A DNA stretch of 64,000 nucleotides from Nocardiopsis endophytica (GTDB lineage: Bacteria > Actinomycetota > Actinomycetes > Streptosporangiales > Streptosporangiaceae): positions 48,965-112,964 of the forward strand of contig NZ_JAQFWQ010000006.1 in NCBI RefSeq assembly GCF_027706725.1, in the 5' to 3' direction. The notes beneath the pieces are model-generated. The model was not told the origin of the DNA, did not search any database, and saw only the letters and a program-made list of their open reading frames with translations. Within the stretch, counting starts at the first letter, position 1. Each line of letters starts with the position of its first letter. Made by a program: the position numbers and the translations under genes. Below are positions 33,339 to 43,292 of the stretch, piece by piece.

Positions 33339-33707
33339 ACCCCCAAGTGTCCCACTTCTCCGGGGTGGAGGGGCCCGAGGAGCCTGAGCCTGCACGATCC
33401 CACATCCCCCGCCTGGTCTCGTGCTGTGGCCGCTCCCGGTCCTTCGACGCCCGCGCGCCGCGCCCCACCACCCGGCGGAGGACGCCGCCGCGTCCGGTAA
33501 CTCCCGGAGCCTGCGCTTGCGCGGAACGGGGGACGCGAACGATGCCTCAACCGAGTTGCTACCTGCTGGAATACTCCGTCGATCCAGGGGGGCACGCCAC
33601 GCGCACCTCTACGCGCACTCCACACTCGACGGCCTACGCGAACTGATGGGCGATGAGGTCGACCCCTACCTGTTGCGCCCTGAGTTTGTTGCAGGCGTCG
33701 TTGACTG
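33339..33707. other. Gene-poor stretch between hypothetical gene and IS3 remnant
   Basis: I find no gene here that I trust. A short plus-strand frame from 33542 ('MPQPSCYLLEYSVDPGG') and a second frame with 'LYAHSTLDGLRELMGDE' may be two halves of one frameshifted gene, but I recognise no family and codon bias is unconvincing. The stretch is best read as decayed DNA. Confidence 0.35.
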
Positions 33708-34001
33708 TCAGCCGGCCCGTACGGGCTCGGCGGACTGATCGTCGCCGCTCATGCGGTGAGCGGCCTCGACCCCGGCGGGAGCACGCCGGCCCAGCTCGCC
33801 GTGGAGGCGCCGGTGGTTGTACCAGCCGACGTACTCGGCGAGAGCGAGTTCGACGTCGTTGACCGATGCCCAGCCGCGGCCGCGTTTCACGGGGTTGTGG
33901 ATCAACTCGCCCTTGAACAACGAATTGAATGCCTCAGCCATCGCGTTATCGTAGGAATCCCCGCGGGAGCCGACCAGGGCTGATTCAAAGTCGGTGACCA
34001 T
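33708..34001 (-). pseudogene. IS3-family transposase OrfB, C-terminal fragment
   Basis: About 95 residues of an IS3-type integrase core: 'VGSRGDSYDNAMAEAFNSLF', 'KGELIHNP', 'DVELALAEYVGWYNHRRLHG' and 'ELGRRAPAGVEAA'. The Glu of the DDE triad lies in the 'AMAEAFN' segment. The first two catalytic Asp residues and all of OrfA are absent, because sequence upstream switches to an unrelated ISAs1 remnant. It cannot encode an active enzyme. It is one layer of a nested IS graveyard. Confidence 0.85.
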
Positions 34002-34016
34002 TCCGGTTCTCGCCGG

Positions 34017-34432
34017 TCAGGCGAGCCCGATGAGATCGAGCGGGCGGGTGAAGCACCCATAGGAGGCCCACCGGATCGCGTCGGGAGCGGTCGGGCGCTT
34101 GAGCTCGGTGAGTCGTAGTGCGGCCAGGCTGCGCAGCACGGCGAGGTTGGCGGGCCCATGGCCGGAGCGGACCTTGCAGGCGTCCTCGGCGAAGGTGGTA
34201 CCGCGAACATGGTGCAGCGCCTCAATCGCCCAATGGCCGCGCACCAGAGCGCCCGAGCGCCCGGCACCCGCTCGTTCGGCCGGAAGACTGGTTGAGCGGC
34301 GGCCGAGCCGCGCAGAGTCTTCCCGTCGATCGCCAGGGTGTCGGCCGGCTCGGGGCGGGCCAGGGCCGCCACTCCCACCGGTGCCACGGTCAGAAGGACC
34401 CGCCGGACGGTGGCGGTGCACACCCGCTCCCC
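34017..34432 (-). pseudogene. ISAs1-family transposase remnant, internally deleted
   Basis: Two separated pieces of an ISAs1 transposase are visible in different frames. The first is 'ALARPEPADTLAIDGKTLRG', containing the family's AIDGKTLRGS motif. The second is 'RGHWAIEALHHVRGTTFAED' followed by 'RSGHGPANLAVLRSLAALRL', the conserved C-terminus. The roughly 150 residues normally found between them, with catalytic residues, are missing, and a frame change separates the halves. The reading frame ends 15 bp from the IS3 remnant, so one element probably inserted into or deleted against the other. Confidence 0.8.
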
Positions 34433-34667
34433 GAACCCCGACGTCCCGCCCGACTACGACGCCTTCCTGCTCGTCCACCACGCCCACCGCGCCGACTGGA
34501 GCCTCAGCTACCGGTCGGCCGTCACCACCCCCTACCTCGCCACCAACCGCATCGACCCCGAGATCACCGTCGCCGCCACCACGCTCGACGCCCTCGACTC
34601 CGCCCTCACCTCCTTCCAGCGCCCCTTCCACGTCCGCCCGTACATCGACTGCGTCCGCTCCTGGTGA
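34416..34667 (+). pseudogene. Plus-strand gene fragment cut at its 5' end by the ISAs1 remnant
   Basis: An open frame with host-like codon bias encodes about 83 residues ('PDYDAFLLVHHAHRADWSLS', 'LATNRIDPEITVAATTLDAL', 'FQRPFHVRPYIDCVRSW'). It has no start codon with a ribosome site and runs directly out of ISAs1-like sequence, so it is probably the 3' part of a host gene interrupted by that element. I recognise no family. A strong hairpin 54 bp after its stop would end transcription. Confidence 0.4.
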
Positions 34668-34720
34668 GGCGATCACCCATCCACGAGCCCCATGAAGCCG
34701 CGTAGCACCGCATGAACGCG

Positions 34721-34756
34721 CCGCGCGCCCGGGTCCACGGGGGACCGGGCGCGCGG
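34721..34756. terminator. Hairpin terminator between remnant and NmrA-like gene
   Basis: Inverted repeat CCGCGCGCCCGGGTCC (34721-34736) with its complement at 34742-34756, one bulged G and a 5-nt loop. It lies downstream of the minus-strand NmrA-like gene and of the plus-strand fragment, so it can serve both. Confidence 0.7.
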
Positions 34757-34780
34757 TGTGGCTTCACGGAGCGGTCAGGG

Positions 34781-35629
34781 TCACCCCTCCCAGGCGCCGG
34801 ACTTCGCCGCGTCGTCGGCGAAGTCCGTGAAGTCGCGGGGCGGGCGGCCCAGCGCGCGCTCGACTCCGTCGGCGATGACCGCGTCCCCGCTGGTGCGGAT
34901 CGGGGTCAGCGCGTTCGCCCAGACTGCCGCATCCTCGGCGGGCACCCCCGCCCCGGCGAGCATCTCCGTGAAGCCCCCCACGGTCACGTCCGCGAACCGG
35001 GCCGGTCGGCCGGTCGCACGGGAGATCTCGGCCAGCGCGTCGGCGACGCTGAGCGCCCGCGGCCCGGACAGCTCGTACTCCTGCCCGTCGTGCCCGTCCT
35101 CCGTCAGCGCCGCCACGGCGACCGCCGCGATGTCGTCGGCGTCCACGAACGCCGCGCGGCCGTCCCCGACCGGCAGGGCCAGCTCCCCCGCCACGACCCC
35201 GTCGCGGAACAGGCCCTCACTGAAGTTCTGCGCGAACCAGGCCGGCTTCAGCACCGTCCAGGCGGCGCCCGACGCGCGGACGGCGCGCTCGCCCTCCAGG
35301 TGGCATTCGGTGATCACCGACTCCGGACCGAAGTAGCCGGGCACCTCCACGCCCCGCGCCGACAGCAGGACCAGGCGCTCGACCCCGGCCGCCACCGCCT
35401 TCTCCACCAGGGCGGGCGTGCGCGGGGGCGGGGCGTCGAGCGGGGTGATGAAGGCGGCCCGGACGCCGTCGAGCGCCGCCGCCCAGGTGCCGGGGTCGTC
35501 CCAGTCGAAGTGAACCTCGGACCGGCGCGACGCCGCCCGAACGGGGACGCCCCTGTCGCGCAGGGCGGCGGCGACGCGCCCGCCGATCGTTCCGGTACCG
35601 CCGATGACGAGAACAGGTCGAGTATCCAT
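34781..35629 (-). CDS. NmrA-like NAD(P)-binding oxidoreductase
   Basis: Atypical short-chain dehydrogenase of 282 residues. The Rossmann motif 'VIGGTGTIGGRVAAAL' (GxxGxxG) opens the chain, followed by 'GVPVRAASRRSEVHFDWDDP', a variant ending of the dinucleotide site, 'RLVLLSARGVEV' and 'GAAWTVLKPAWFAQNF'. Members of this group are NmrA-like redox sensors or quinone/azo reductases using NADPH. A close paralogue lies at 36481-37332, and the two share a 97-bp stretch with only five differences. The start is the ATG at 35629, facing the methyltransferase gene divergently. Confidence 0.87.
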   Translation of the reverse strand: MDTRPVLVIGGTGTIGGRVAAALRDRGVPVRAASRRSEVHFDWDDPGTWAAALDGVRAAFITPLDAPPPRTPALVEKAVAAGVERLVLLSARGVEVPGYFGPESVITECHLEGERAVRASGAAWTVLKPAWFAQNFSEGLFRDGVVAGELALPVGDGRAAFVDADDIAAVAVAALTEDGHDGQEYELSGPRALSVADALAEISRATGRPARFADVTVGGFTEMLAGAGVPAEDAAVWANALTPIRTSGDAVIADGVERALGRPPRDFTDFADDAAKSGAWEG

Positions 35630-35792
35630 GCGCCCATCGTCGTGGTGTGGGCCCCCGGATCCCATGCGTGCGCGTATCGGCCCCATGTGCGTTCGTCCGC
35701 CCCTGTTGCCGGTCCGGCAACGGTTATTGCCTTCTCCACGGACACGGGGCACATTGGCGGCCGACGGCGCACAGGGAGAACGGACGGCGATC

Positions 35793-36392
35793 ATGGACGC
35801 GCAGACCTGGGACGAGCGGTACAGCAGCCAGGAGAGGCTGTTCAGCGGGAACCCCAACGGGGTGCTCGTCGACGAGGTGGAGGCCCTGCCGCCCGGCCGC
35901 GCGCTCGACCTCGGAGCCGGCGAGGGGGCCGACGCCCTCTGGCTGGCCGACCGGGGCTGGCGGGTCACCGCCGTGGACATCTCCCAGGTGGCGCTGGACC
36001 GCGCCGCGGCCGCCGCGGGCGCACTCGCCGACAAGGTGTCCTGGGTCCGGGCGGACCTGACCGCCGACCCGCCGCCCCCGGGCCCGTTCGACCTGGTGTC
36101 GGCGCACTTCTTCCCGCTGCCGGTCCAGGAGGGGCACACCGCCCTCAAGGCGCTGCTGGAGACCGTGGCCCCCGGCGGCACGCTGCTGTACGTCGGCCAC
36201 TGCGCCGACGACTTCGGCCCCCAGCAGTGGCGGGAGATCGACGCGACCGCCTACTACTGGCCCGCCGATGTCGCCGAGGTCCTCGGCGACGAATGGACCA
36301 TCGAGGTGAACGAGGTCCGCCCTCGCCCCACCGTGCCCGAGGGGGCGCACCACACCCGCGACACCGTCCTCAGAGCGCGCCGCACGAGTTAG
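35793..36392 (+). CDS. Class I SAM-dependent methyltransferase
   Basis: Small methyltransferase of 199 residues, similar in layout to the TehB/thiopurine S-methyltransferase-like group. Motif I is 'RALDLGAGEGADALWLADRG', motif II 'VTAVDISQVALDRAAAAA', motif III 'VRADLTADPPPPGPFDLV' and a later motif 'LLYVGHCADDFGPQQW'. The ATG at 35793 has a distant GGGAGAA. It sits between two paralogous NmrA-like genes and is divergent from the first. Substrates of the group include tellurite, selenium and thiol or small aromatic compounds; none can be chosen here. Confidence 0.87.
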   Translation: MDAQTWDERYSSQERLFSGNPNGVLVDEVEALPPGRALDLGAGEGADALWLADRGWRVTAVDISQVALDRAAAAAGALADKVSWVRADLTADPPPPGPFDLVSAHFFPLPVQEGHTALKALLETVAPGGTLLYVGHCADDFGPQQWREIDATAYYWPADVAEVLGDEWTIEVNEVRPRPTVPEGAHHTRDTVLRARRTS

Positions 36393-36403
36393 CCCCCCGC
36401 GTC

Positions 36404-36465
36404 GTTGATCTCGGGAAATGCGCCCCTAACAGCGGCCCGGTAGCGTCGTTTCTCCCGAGATCAAC
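36404..36465. repeat. 62-nt palindromic element, copy B (degenerate inner stem)
   Basis: Outer 13 bp are perfectly paired (36404-36416 with 36453-36465, GTTGATCTCGGGA). The inner half of each 25-nt arm pairs only partly, around a 12-nt loop. The total length is again exactly 62 nt. It lies between the convergent methyltransferase and second NmrA-like genes, 11 bp after one stop codon and 15 bp from the other. Confidence 0.8.
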
Positions 36466-36480
36466 GCGGGGTGCGGGGGA

Positions 36481-37332
36481 TCAGGCCCACACGCCCGTTT
36501 CGGCGGTGCGGAGGACCCACTCGTGGAAGTCCGTCGCCGGGCGCCCCAGCGCGCGCTGGACTCCGTCCACGACGTCGGCCGAGTGCCCGTCCCGGTGCAG
36601 GGCGAACATCGCGTTGAGCGCCGTGGCCAACTCCTCCGGGAACCCCTGGCCGACGAGCTCGTCGTGGTACTGCTCCGGGGTCAGCTCCTCGAAGCGGACC
36701 TCGCGCCCCGCCGCCTCCCCGATCGCCCGCGCCGCCTCCGCGAAGGTGATCGCCCGCGGCCCGGACAGCTCGTACACCTGCCCGTCGTGCCCGTCCTCCG
36801 TCAGCGCCGCCACGGCCACCGCCGCCACGTCTTCGGCGTCCACGAACGGCTCGGGGACGGCGCCGATGGGCAGCGCCAGCCGCCCGGACCGGACCGGCTC
36901 CAACCACAGGTCCTCGGTGAAGTTCTGGAAGAAGTTGTTCGGCCGGATGATCGTCCAGGCGGCCCCCGACGCCTGGGCCGCCTCCTCGGCCGCGACCATG
37001 CCCTGCCCGAAGTCGGGGCCGGTGTGCTCGATGCCGTGCCCGGACAGGACGGCGAACCGCCCGACCCCCGCCTTGACCGCCTGGGCGACGAAGTCGCCGA
37101 TGGGGGCGGGGTCCTCGGGAGCGACCAGGTAGACGGCGCGCACGCCGTCCAGGGCGGCGCCCCAGGTCCCGGGGTCGGTCCAGTCGAAGGCGACCTCGCT
37201 GGAGCGCGACGCCGCGCGGACCGGGGCGCCCGCTTCGCGGAGCCGCCGGACCACCCGGCGGCCGGTCTTGCCGGTGGCGGCCAGAACGAGGATGTCGCCG
37301 CCGGTGCTGAGAGTGCTCTCGTCGTTCGTCAT
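36481..37332 (-). CDS. NmrA-like NAD(P)-binding oxidoreductase, second paralogue
   Basis: Protein of 283 residues with Rossmann motif 'VLAATGKTGRRVVRRL' near residue 15, then 'APVRAASRSSEVAFDWTDPG', 'GRFAVLSGHGIEHTG', 'GAAWTIIRPNNFFQNF' and 'QVYELSGPRAITFAEAARAI'. It belongs to the same NmrA/QOR2-like group as the gene at 34781-35629. The C-terminal halves have diverged, so the two may use different substrates. A near-identical 97-bp patch (36752-36848 against 35055-35151) suggests recent duplication or gene conversion. It is flanked on both sides by 62-nt palindromes. Confidence 0.87.
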   Translation of the reverse strand: MTNDESTLSTGGDILVLAATGKTGRRVVRRLREAGAPVRAASRSSEVAFDWTDPGTWGAALDGVRAVYLVAPEDPAPIGDFVAQAVKAGVGRFAVLSGHGIEHTGPDFGQGMVAAEEAAQASGAAWTIIRPNNFFQNFTEDLWLEPVRSGRLALPIGAVPEPFVDAEDVAAVAVAALTEDGHDGQVYELSGPRAITFAEAARAIGEAAGREVRFEELTPEQYHDELVGQGFPEELATALNAMFALHRDGHSADVVDGVQRALGRPATDFHEWVLRTAETGVWA

Positions 37333-37422
37333 GCTTCGATCCAAGCGCGCGGCGGCCGCCCGGGACATGGGCGAGTGTGCGGCCCGCATACGCGTCCGTC
37401 CGGACCCCCCAAGGCCTGCCCG

Positions 37423-37486
37423 CGATGATCTCGACGGAAGTGCTGTCATTCGGGCGGTTTTGACAGCACTTCCGTCGAGATCATCG
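37423..37486. repeat. 62-nt palindromic element, copy C (divergent arm sequence)
   Basis: Perfect inverted repeat of 26 bp (37423-37448 with 37461-37486) around a 12-nt loop TTCGGGCGGTTT; the core 25-12-25 layout equals that of copy A. The arm begins GATGATCTCGACGGAAG, so it keeps the TGATCTCG core, but the inner arm differs on both sides in a compensated way. It lies 23 bp after the stop of the DUF3180 gene. Confidence 0.88.
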
Positions 37487-37509
37487 GCAGGGGGCGGGGG
37501 ACTGCGCCG

Positions 37510-38067
37510 CTACGCCGGGCCCGGTTCGCCCTCGGAGTCGTCGTCGGGGACCCGGCAGGCCCACTCCAGGAACACCGCCGCCCCGAACAGGACGGCCCCC
37601 GCGGCCATCGTGCCCAGCGACGTGAAGAAGTCCTCCCTGGGCAGCGGGGTCTGCAACCGGCCCCCCAGGTACACGGCCATGCCCGCGAACACCCCGACGG
37701 CCAGGGACGCGAACAGCGCGCTCGCCTTGGCCAGGGCCACCAGGCGCGCCGCGCTCAGGGGCTCGATGGGCTCGGTCCCCGGCGCGCGGCGGATGCGGCG
37801 GCGGGTGTGGTGGCCGGTGATCGCCTCTCCGACGGCCAGCAGGAGCAGGGTCGGCACCGCCGTCCAGGGCAGCGGCGGCAGCGCGCTGTAGAAGGCGGCC
37901 ACCAGGGGGTAGGCCGCCAGGGCCGAGGCGACCGCCACCGCGATCGGCACCTTCCACCCGATGGGGTGCATGCGCCGCTCGTCGTCGGGGCCGCCGGGGC
38001 GGCCCCGCCCCCGGCCGGTGCCGCCGTCCGGCTCATCGCGGCCCCACTCCTGATCGTCGTGGGACAC
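37510..38067 (-). CDS. DUF3180 membrane protein at the end of the folate operon
   Basis: Protein of 185 residues. About 33 charged, disordered residues are followed by four hydrophobic segments ('VPIAVAVASALAAYPLVAAF', 'AVPTLLLLAVGEAITG', 'SALFASLAVGVFAGMAVYLG', 'MAAGAVLFGAAVFLEW'). DUF3180 proteins follow folK in many actinobacteria, as here, 3 bp after folK. The function is unknown. It is the last gene of the ftsH-folE-folP-folB-folK operon and is followed by a palindromic element that may end the transcript. Confidence 0.85.
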   Translation of the reverse strand: MSHDDQEWGRDEPDGGTGRGRGRPGGPDDERRMHPIGWKVPIAVAVASALAAYPLVAAFYSALPPLPWTAVPTLLLLAVGEAITGHHTRRRIRRAPGTEPIEPLSAARLVALAKASALFASLAVGVFAGMAVYLGGRLQTPLPREDFFTSLGTMAAGAVLFGAAVFLEWACRVPDDDSEGEPGPA

Positions 38068-38070
38068 GGT

Positions 38071-38595
38071 CTAGGCCCCCCGCCCGGGCAGGACCAGCTC
38101 CAGGTCGTCCCGGCGGTCCGCCTCCTGGTCGGCCACGGCCGCCAGTAGGTCCGCCACCGGGCCGCGCCCCGGCAGCACGGCGCCGGGATCGGCGTCGGCC
38201 CAGGGCCGCAGCACGAACGCGCGCTCGTGCGCCCGCGGGTGCGGCAGCGTCAGGTCGGGGTCGCCGCTGAGCTCGTCGCCCAGCGCGATGATGTCCACGT
38301 CCAGGGTGCGCGGCCCCCACCGCACCTCCCGCACCCGGTGGAAGCGCTTCTCCACCTCCTGGGTGCGGGCCAGCAGCCCGTGCGGGGCCAGCGCGCAGTC
38401 GGCGACCAGCACCGCGTTGAGGTAGGGGCCCTGCTCGGGGCCGCCCACCGGCGCGGTCTCGTACACCGGGGACACCGCGGCGGCGGTCAGCCCGGGAGCG
38501 GCCCCGGGGCCGACGAGCGCGTCCACCGCCCCCTGCAGCGTGGCCATCCGGTCGCCCATGTTGGACCCCAGGGCCAGCACGGCCGTGCGCGCCAT
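38071..38595 (-). CDS. folK: HPPK, 6-hydroxymethyl-dihydropterin pyrophosphokinase
   Basis: Transfers pyrophosphate from ATP to 6-hydroxymethyl-7,8-dihydropterin in folate synthesis. The 174-residue protein has the HPPK signatures 'LALGSNMGDR', 'VYETAPVGGPEQGPYLNAVL', 'WGPRTLDVDIIALGD' with the two magnesium-binding aspartates, and 'PHPRAHERAFVLRPWAD'. About 20 extra residues extend the C-terminus. The ATG at 38595 begins 2 bp after folB on the same strand. It acts with FolB, FolP and FolE encoded in the same operon. Confidence 0.94.
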   Translation of the reverse strand: MARTAVLALGSNMGDRMATLQGAVDALVGPGAAPGLTAAAVSPVYETAPVGGPEQGPYLNAVLVADCALAPHGLLARTQEVEKRFHRVREVRWGPRTLDVDIIALGDELSGDPDLTLPHPRAHERAFVLRPWADADPGAVLPGRGPVADLLAAVADQEADRRDDLELVLPGRGA

Positions 38596-38597
38596 GC

Positions 38598-38987
38598 TCA
38601 CTCCACCCCCCTGACCACGGTCACCGACACGTCCTCGAAGGCGTGCGGGATGGGCGCCGACGGCTTGTGCACGGTGACCTCCGCGCGCCGCACCGGCTTC
38701 TCCTCCAGGCACACCCGGGCCAGCCGCTCGGCCAGCGTCTCCAGCAGGTTCACCGGCTCCCCGGTGACGACCTCCACCAGGCGCGAGGCCAGCTCCCCGT
38801 AGTGCACCGTGTCGGCGACGTCGTCGCTGGCCGCGGCGGGGCGGGTGTCCACGTCCAGCACCGCGTCCACCACGAAGTCCTGGCCGTCGCGGCGCTCGTG
38901 CCCGTAGACCCCGTGGTAGCCGTAGGCCCGCAGGCCGCGCAGGGCGATCCGGTCGCCCTGCGCGGCGGTGTCCGTCTCCCTGCTCAT
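38598..38987 (-). CDS. folB: Dihydroneopterin aldolase
   Basis: Cleaves 7,8-dihydroneopterin to hydroxymethyl-dihydropterin and glycolaldehyde. The 129-residue protein has 'IALRGLRAYGYHGVYGHERR' with the conserved pterin-site Tyr/His, 'VDAVLDVDTRPAAASDDV', 'TVHYGELASRLVEVV' with the catalytic Tyr, 'NLLETLAERLARVCL' and 'AEVTVHKPSAPIPHAFEDV' with the conserved Lys. Its ATG overlaps the stop of the NTF2-like gene by four bases. Confidence 0.94.
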   Translation of the reverse strand: MSRETDTAAQGDRIALRGLRAYGYHGVYGHERRDGQDFVVDAVLDVDTRPAAASDDVADTVHYGELASRLVEVVTGEPVNLLETLAERLARVCLEEKPVRRAEVTVHKPSAPIPHAFEDVSVTVVRGVE

Positions 38988-39442
38988 TCGGCGGGTGCGC
39001 CCCCCTGCTCGCCTTCCTCGTCCTCGTCCGGCATCACCGGCGAGGCGTGGTGCGACCACAGCCGCCACCCCTGCGGGGTGTGCACGAACATGTTGGTGGT
39101 CACCACCTGGCCGCCCGCGACGAAGCCGGGGCTGCCGTCCTCGGCGGTGAGCACGTTCTCCTCGCACGTCACCATGGCGACGTCGCCGCTGACCCCGATG
39201 TGGGTGTCGGTGAGCACGTACTGGATGTAGGGCACGTTCGCCATGATCAGCGCCCAGGCGCGCAGGATCTCGGCGCGGCCGCGCAGCAGCGGCCAGCCCG
39301 GGTTGACGCACACCAGGTCGGGGGCCTCGTCCTCCTCGGCCCAGATCCGGTGCATGGCGTCGATGTCGCCGTTCTCGATGGCGCCGTAGAACTGCGCGTT
39401 GGCCTCGGCCACGCGCTCCATGACCTCCTGGCGGGACCTCAC
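38984..39442 (-). CDS. NTF2-like (SnoaL-type) protein inside the folate operon
   Basis: Protein of 152 residues with a cone-shaped NTF2/SnoaL fold pattern: 'ANAQFYGAIENGDIDAMHRI', 'VCVNPGWPLLRGRAEILRAW', 'VAMVTCEENVLTA' and 'TNMFVHTPQGWRLWSHHASP'. I use the GTG at 39442, which overlaps the folP stop as GTGA and has GGGAGCGG upstream; an internal ATG at 39421 has AGGAGG only two bases away. Four-base overlaps on both sides couple it to folP and folB. The family includes small-molecule isomerases and binding proteins. A pterin-related role is suggested by coupling only. Confidence 0.85.
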   Translation of the reverse strand: MRSRQEVMERVAEANAQFYGAIENGDIDAMHRIWAEEDEAPDLVCVNPGWPLLRGRAEILRAWALIMANVPYIQYVLTDTHIGVSGDVAMVTCEENVLTAEDGSPGFVAGGQVVTTNMFVHTPQGWRLWSHHASPVMPDEDEEGEQGGAPAE

Positions 39443-40353
39443 CGGCCGCTCCCGCCGCGGCCGACCGCGTCCGCGCGGCCCTCGTCGAGCAGCGCGCCGC
39501 CGGTGCGCCAGGCGGCGGCCACCCGCACCGCGTCGGCGCTGGGGCGCACGTCGTGCACCCGCACGCACCAGGCGCCGGCGGCGGCCGACAGCGCGGTCAG
39601 TGCCAGGGTGGCGTCGTCGGATTCGGAGAACGGGCGGTCGTGGCCGTCGGCGTCGGCCAGCAGCCTGCCGAGGAACCGTTTGCGTGAACCGGCGATCAGC
39701 AATGGGCGTCCCAGATCGTCGAAGCGGTCGAGGTGCGCGAGGAGCTGCCAGTTGTGGGCCTCCTCGGGCCTCTTGGCGAAGCCCAGCCCGGGGTCGAGCA
39801 CGATCTGCGCGGGGTCCACGCCCTGGTCGACCATGGCCGCCATGCGGTCCCGCAGCTCGGCGTGGACCTCGGCGACCACGTCGGTGTAGACCGCGCGCCG
39901 CTGCATGTCGTGGCTGTGGCCGCGCCAGTGCATCAGCACGTAGGCCACCCCGGCCTTGGCCACCAGCGGCGCCATGGACGGGTCGGCCAGGCCTCCGCTG
40001 ACGTCGTTGACCAGGACCGCCCCCGCCTGCACGGCGTGCTCGGCGACCTGCGCGCGCATCGTGTCGATGCTGACGGCGACCCCGTCCCGGGTCAGTTCCC
40101 GTACCACGGGGACGACCCGGCGCAGCTCCTCGTCCAGCGAGACCCGCTGGGCCCCGGGGCGGGTGGACTCGCCGCCGACGTCGACGATGTCGGCCCCCTG
40201 CGCGGCCAGCTCCAGCCCGTGCTCGACGGCGCGGCCGTGGTCGAACCACCGGCCGCCGTCGGAGAAGGAGTCGGGGGTCACGTTGACGACCCCCATCACC
40301 AGGCAGCGCTCCCGCCGGGGGAGCCCCGGGAGCCCGTATGTCGTCGACGCCAT
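39439..40353 (-). CDS. folP: Dihydropteroate synthase
   Basis: Condenses p-aminobenzoate with hydroxymethyl-dihydropterin pyrophosphate; target of sulfonamides. The 304-residue TIM barrel shows 'VMGVVNVTPDSFSDGGRWFD', 'GADIVDVGGESTRPGA', 'AVSIDTMRAQVAEHAVQAGA', 'LVNDVSGGLADPSM', 'YVLMHWRG', 'IVLDPGLGFAK', 'LIAGSRKRFLGRLL' and 'VRVHDVRP'. All the main substrate-binding loops are present. It lies 24 bp after folE in the operon and overlaps the NTF2-like gene by four bases. Confidence 0.95.
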   Translation of the reverse strand: MASTTYGLPGLPRRERCLVMGVVNVTPDSFSDGGRWFDHGRAVEHGLELAAQGADIVDVGGESTRPGAQRVSLDEELRRVVPVVRELTRDGVAVSIDTMRAQVAEHAVQAGAVLVNDVSGGLADPSMAPLVAKAGVAYVLMHWRGHSHDMQRRAVYTDVVAEVHAELRDRMAAMVDQGVDPAQIVLDPGLGFAKRPEEAHNWQLLAHLDRFDDLGRPLLIAGSRKRFLGRLLADADGHDRPFSESDDATLALTALSAAAGAWCVRVHDVRPSADAVRVAAAWRTGGALLDEGRADAVGRGGSGR

Positions 40354-40377
40354 GCCCTCACCCTACGAGAAGCGGGC

Positions 40378-40976
40378 TCAGCGGTGGCCCAGGATGAGGC
40401 TCATCGCCTCGGCCCGTGTGCGATCCCGGTTGCGGAAGTCGCCGCGGACCGCCGAGGTGACGGTCTTCGCACCGGGTTTGCGCACACCGCGCATGGTCAT
40501 GCACAGGTGCTCGGCCTCGATCACCACGATGACCCCGCGCGGGTCCAGGTGCTCCATCACCGCGTCGGCCACCTGGGTGGTGAGCCGCTCCTGCACCTGG
40601 GGGCGGCGGGCGTACACGTCGACCAGCCGGGCCAGCTTGGACAGCCCGGTGATCTGCCCCTTGGCGTTGGGGATGTAGCCCACGTGGGCGCTGCCGTAGA
40701 ACGGCACCAGGTGGTGCTCGCAGGTGGAGTACAGCTCGATGTCCTTGACCAGCACCATCTCCTCGTGCTGGGCCTCGAACACCGTGGTGAGCACGTCCCC
40801 GGGCCGCTGGTGCAGCCCGGAGAACTGCTCGGCGTAGGCGCGGGCCACCCGGGACGGGGTGTCCTGCAGCCCGTCCCGGTCCGGGTCCTCCCCGACGGCC
40901 AGGAGGATCTCCCGGACGGCCTTCTCGATGCGCGCCTGGTCGATGCCCTCCTCGGGCGCGCGCTCGGGCAGCGCGC

Positions 40977-40980
<4 letters not shown>
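40378..40980 (-). CDS. folE: GTP cyclohydrolase I
   Basis: First committed enzyme of folate synthesis, converting GTP to dihydroneopterin triphosphate. The 200-residue protein has '[20 protein letters not shown]', '[14 protein letters not shown]'-type zinc site (seen as '[20 protein letters not shown]'), '[20 protein letters not shown]' and '[20 protein letters not shown]', the second zinc cysteine lying in this last block. It is the canonical zinc-dependent type IA enzyme. The start overlaps the ftsH stop by four bases. Confidence 0.95.
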
Positions 40981-43070
<2,090 letters not shown>

Positions 43071-43292
43071 CTATACGGAACCCCGCTGGGTCCGTCCCTC
43101 CTGACCAGGCGGCCTCTGCCCCGACACGGCGTTAGGGCACCGGGTCGGAAACGGGACCTATCGGACACGTAATTCCAGTAATCTATGCCGGGGTGACCGA
43201 CGCTACACCCCGCCCGTGATCGGTCGCACCGCTGCGACGCGCCGTCATGACGGCAACGCGCGCACCGCCCGAGATGTTCCCGGCGGACCCGG

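Noticed and set aside
33542..33738. Small plus-strand gene starting MPQPSCYLLEY
   Set aside because: The frame ends after about 34 residues, a second frame continues with unrelated sequence, and no family or good ribosome site supports a gene.
33708..34001. A functional IS3 transposase made by frameshifting from an upstream OrfA
   Set aside because: Upstream sequence is an ISAs1 remnant, and the first part of the integrase core and all of OrfA are absent.
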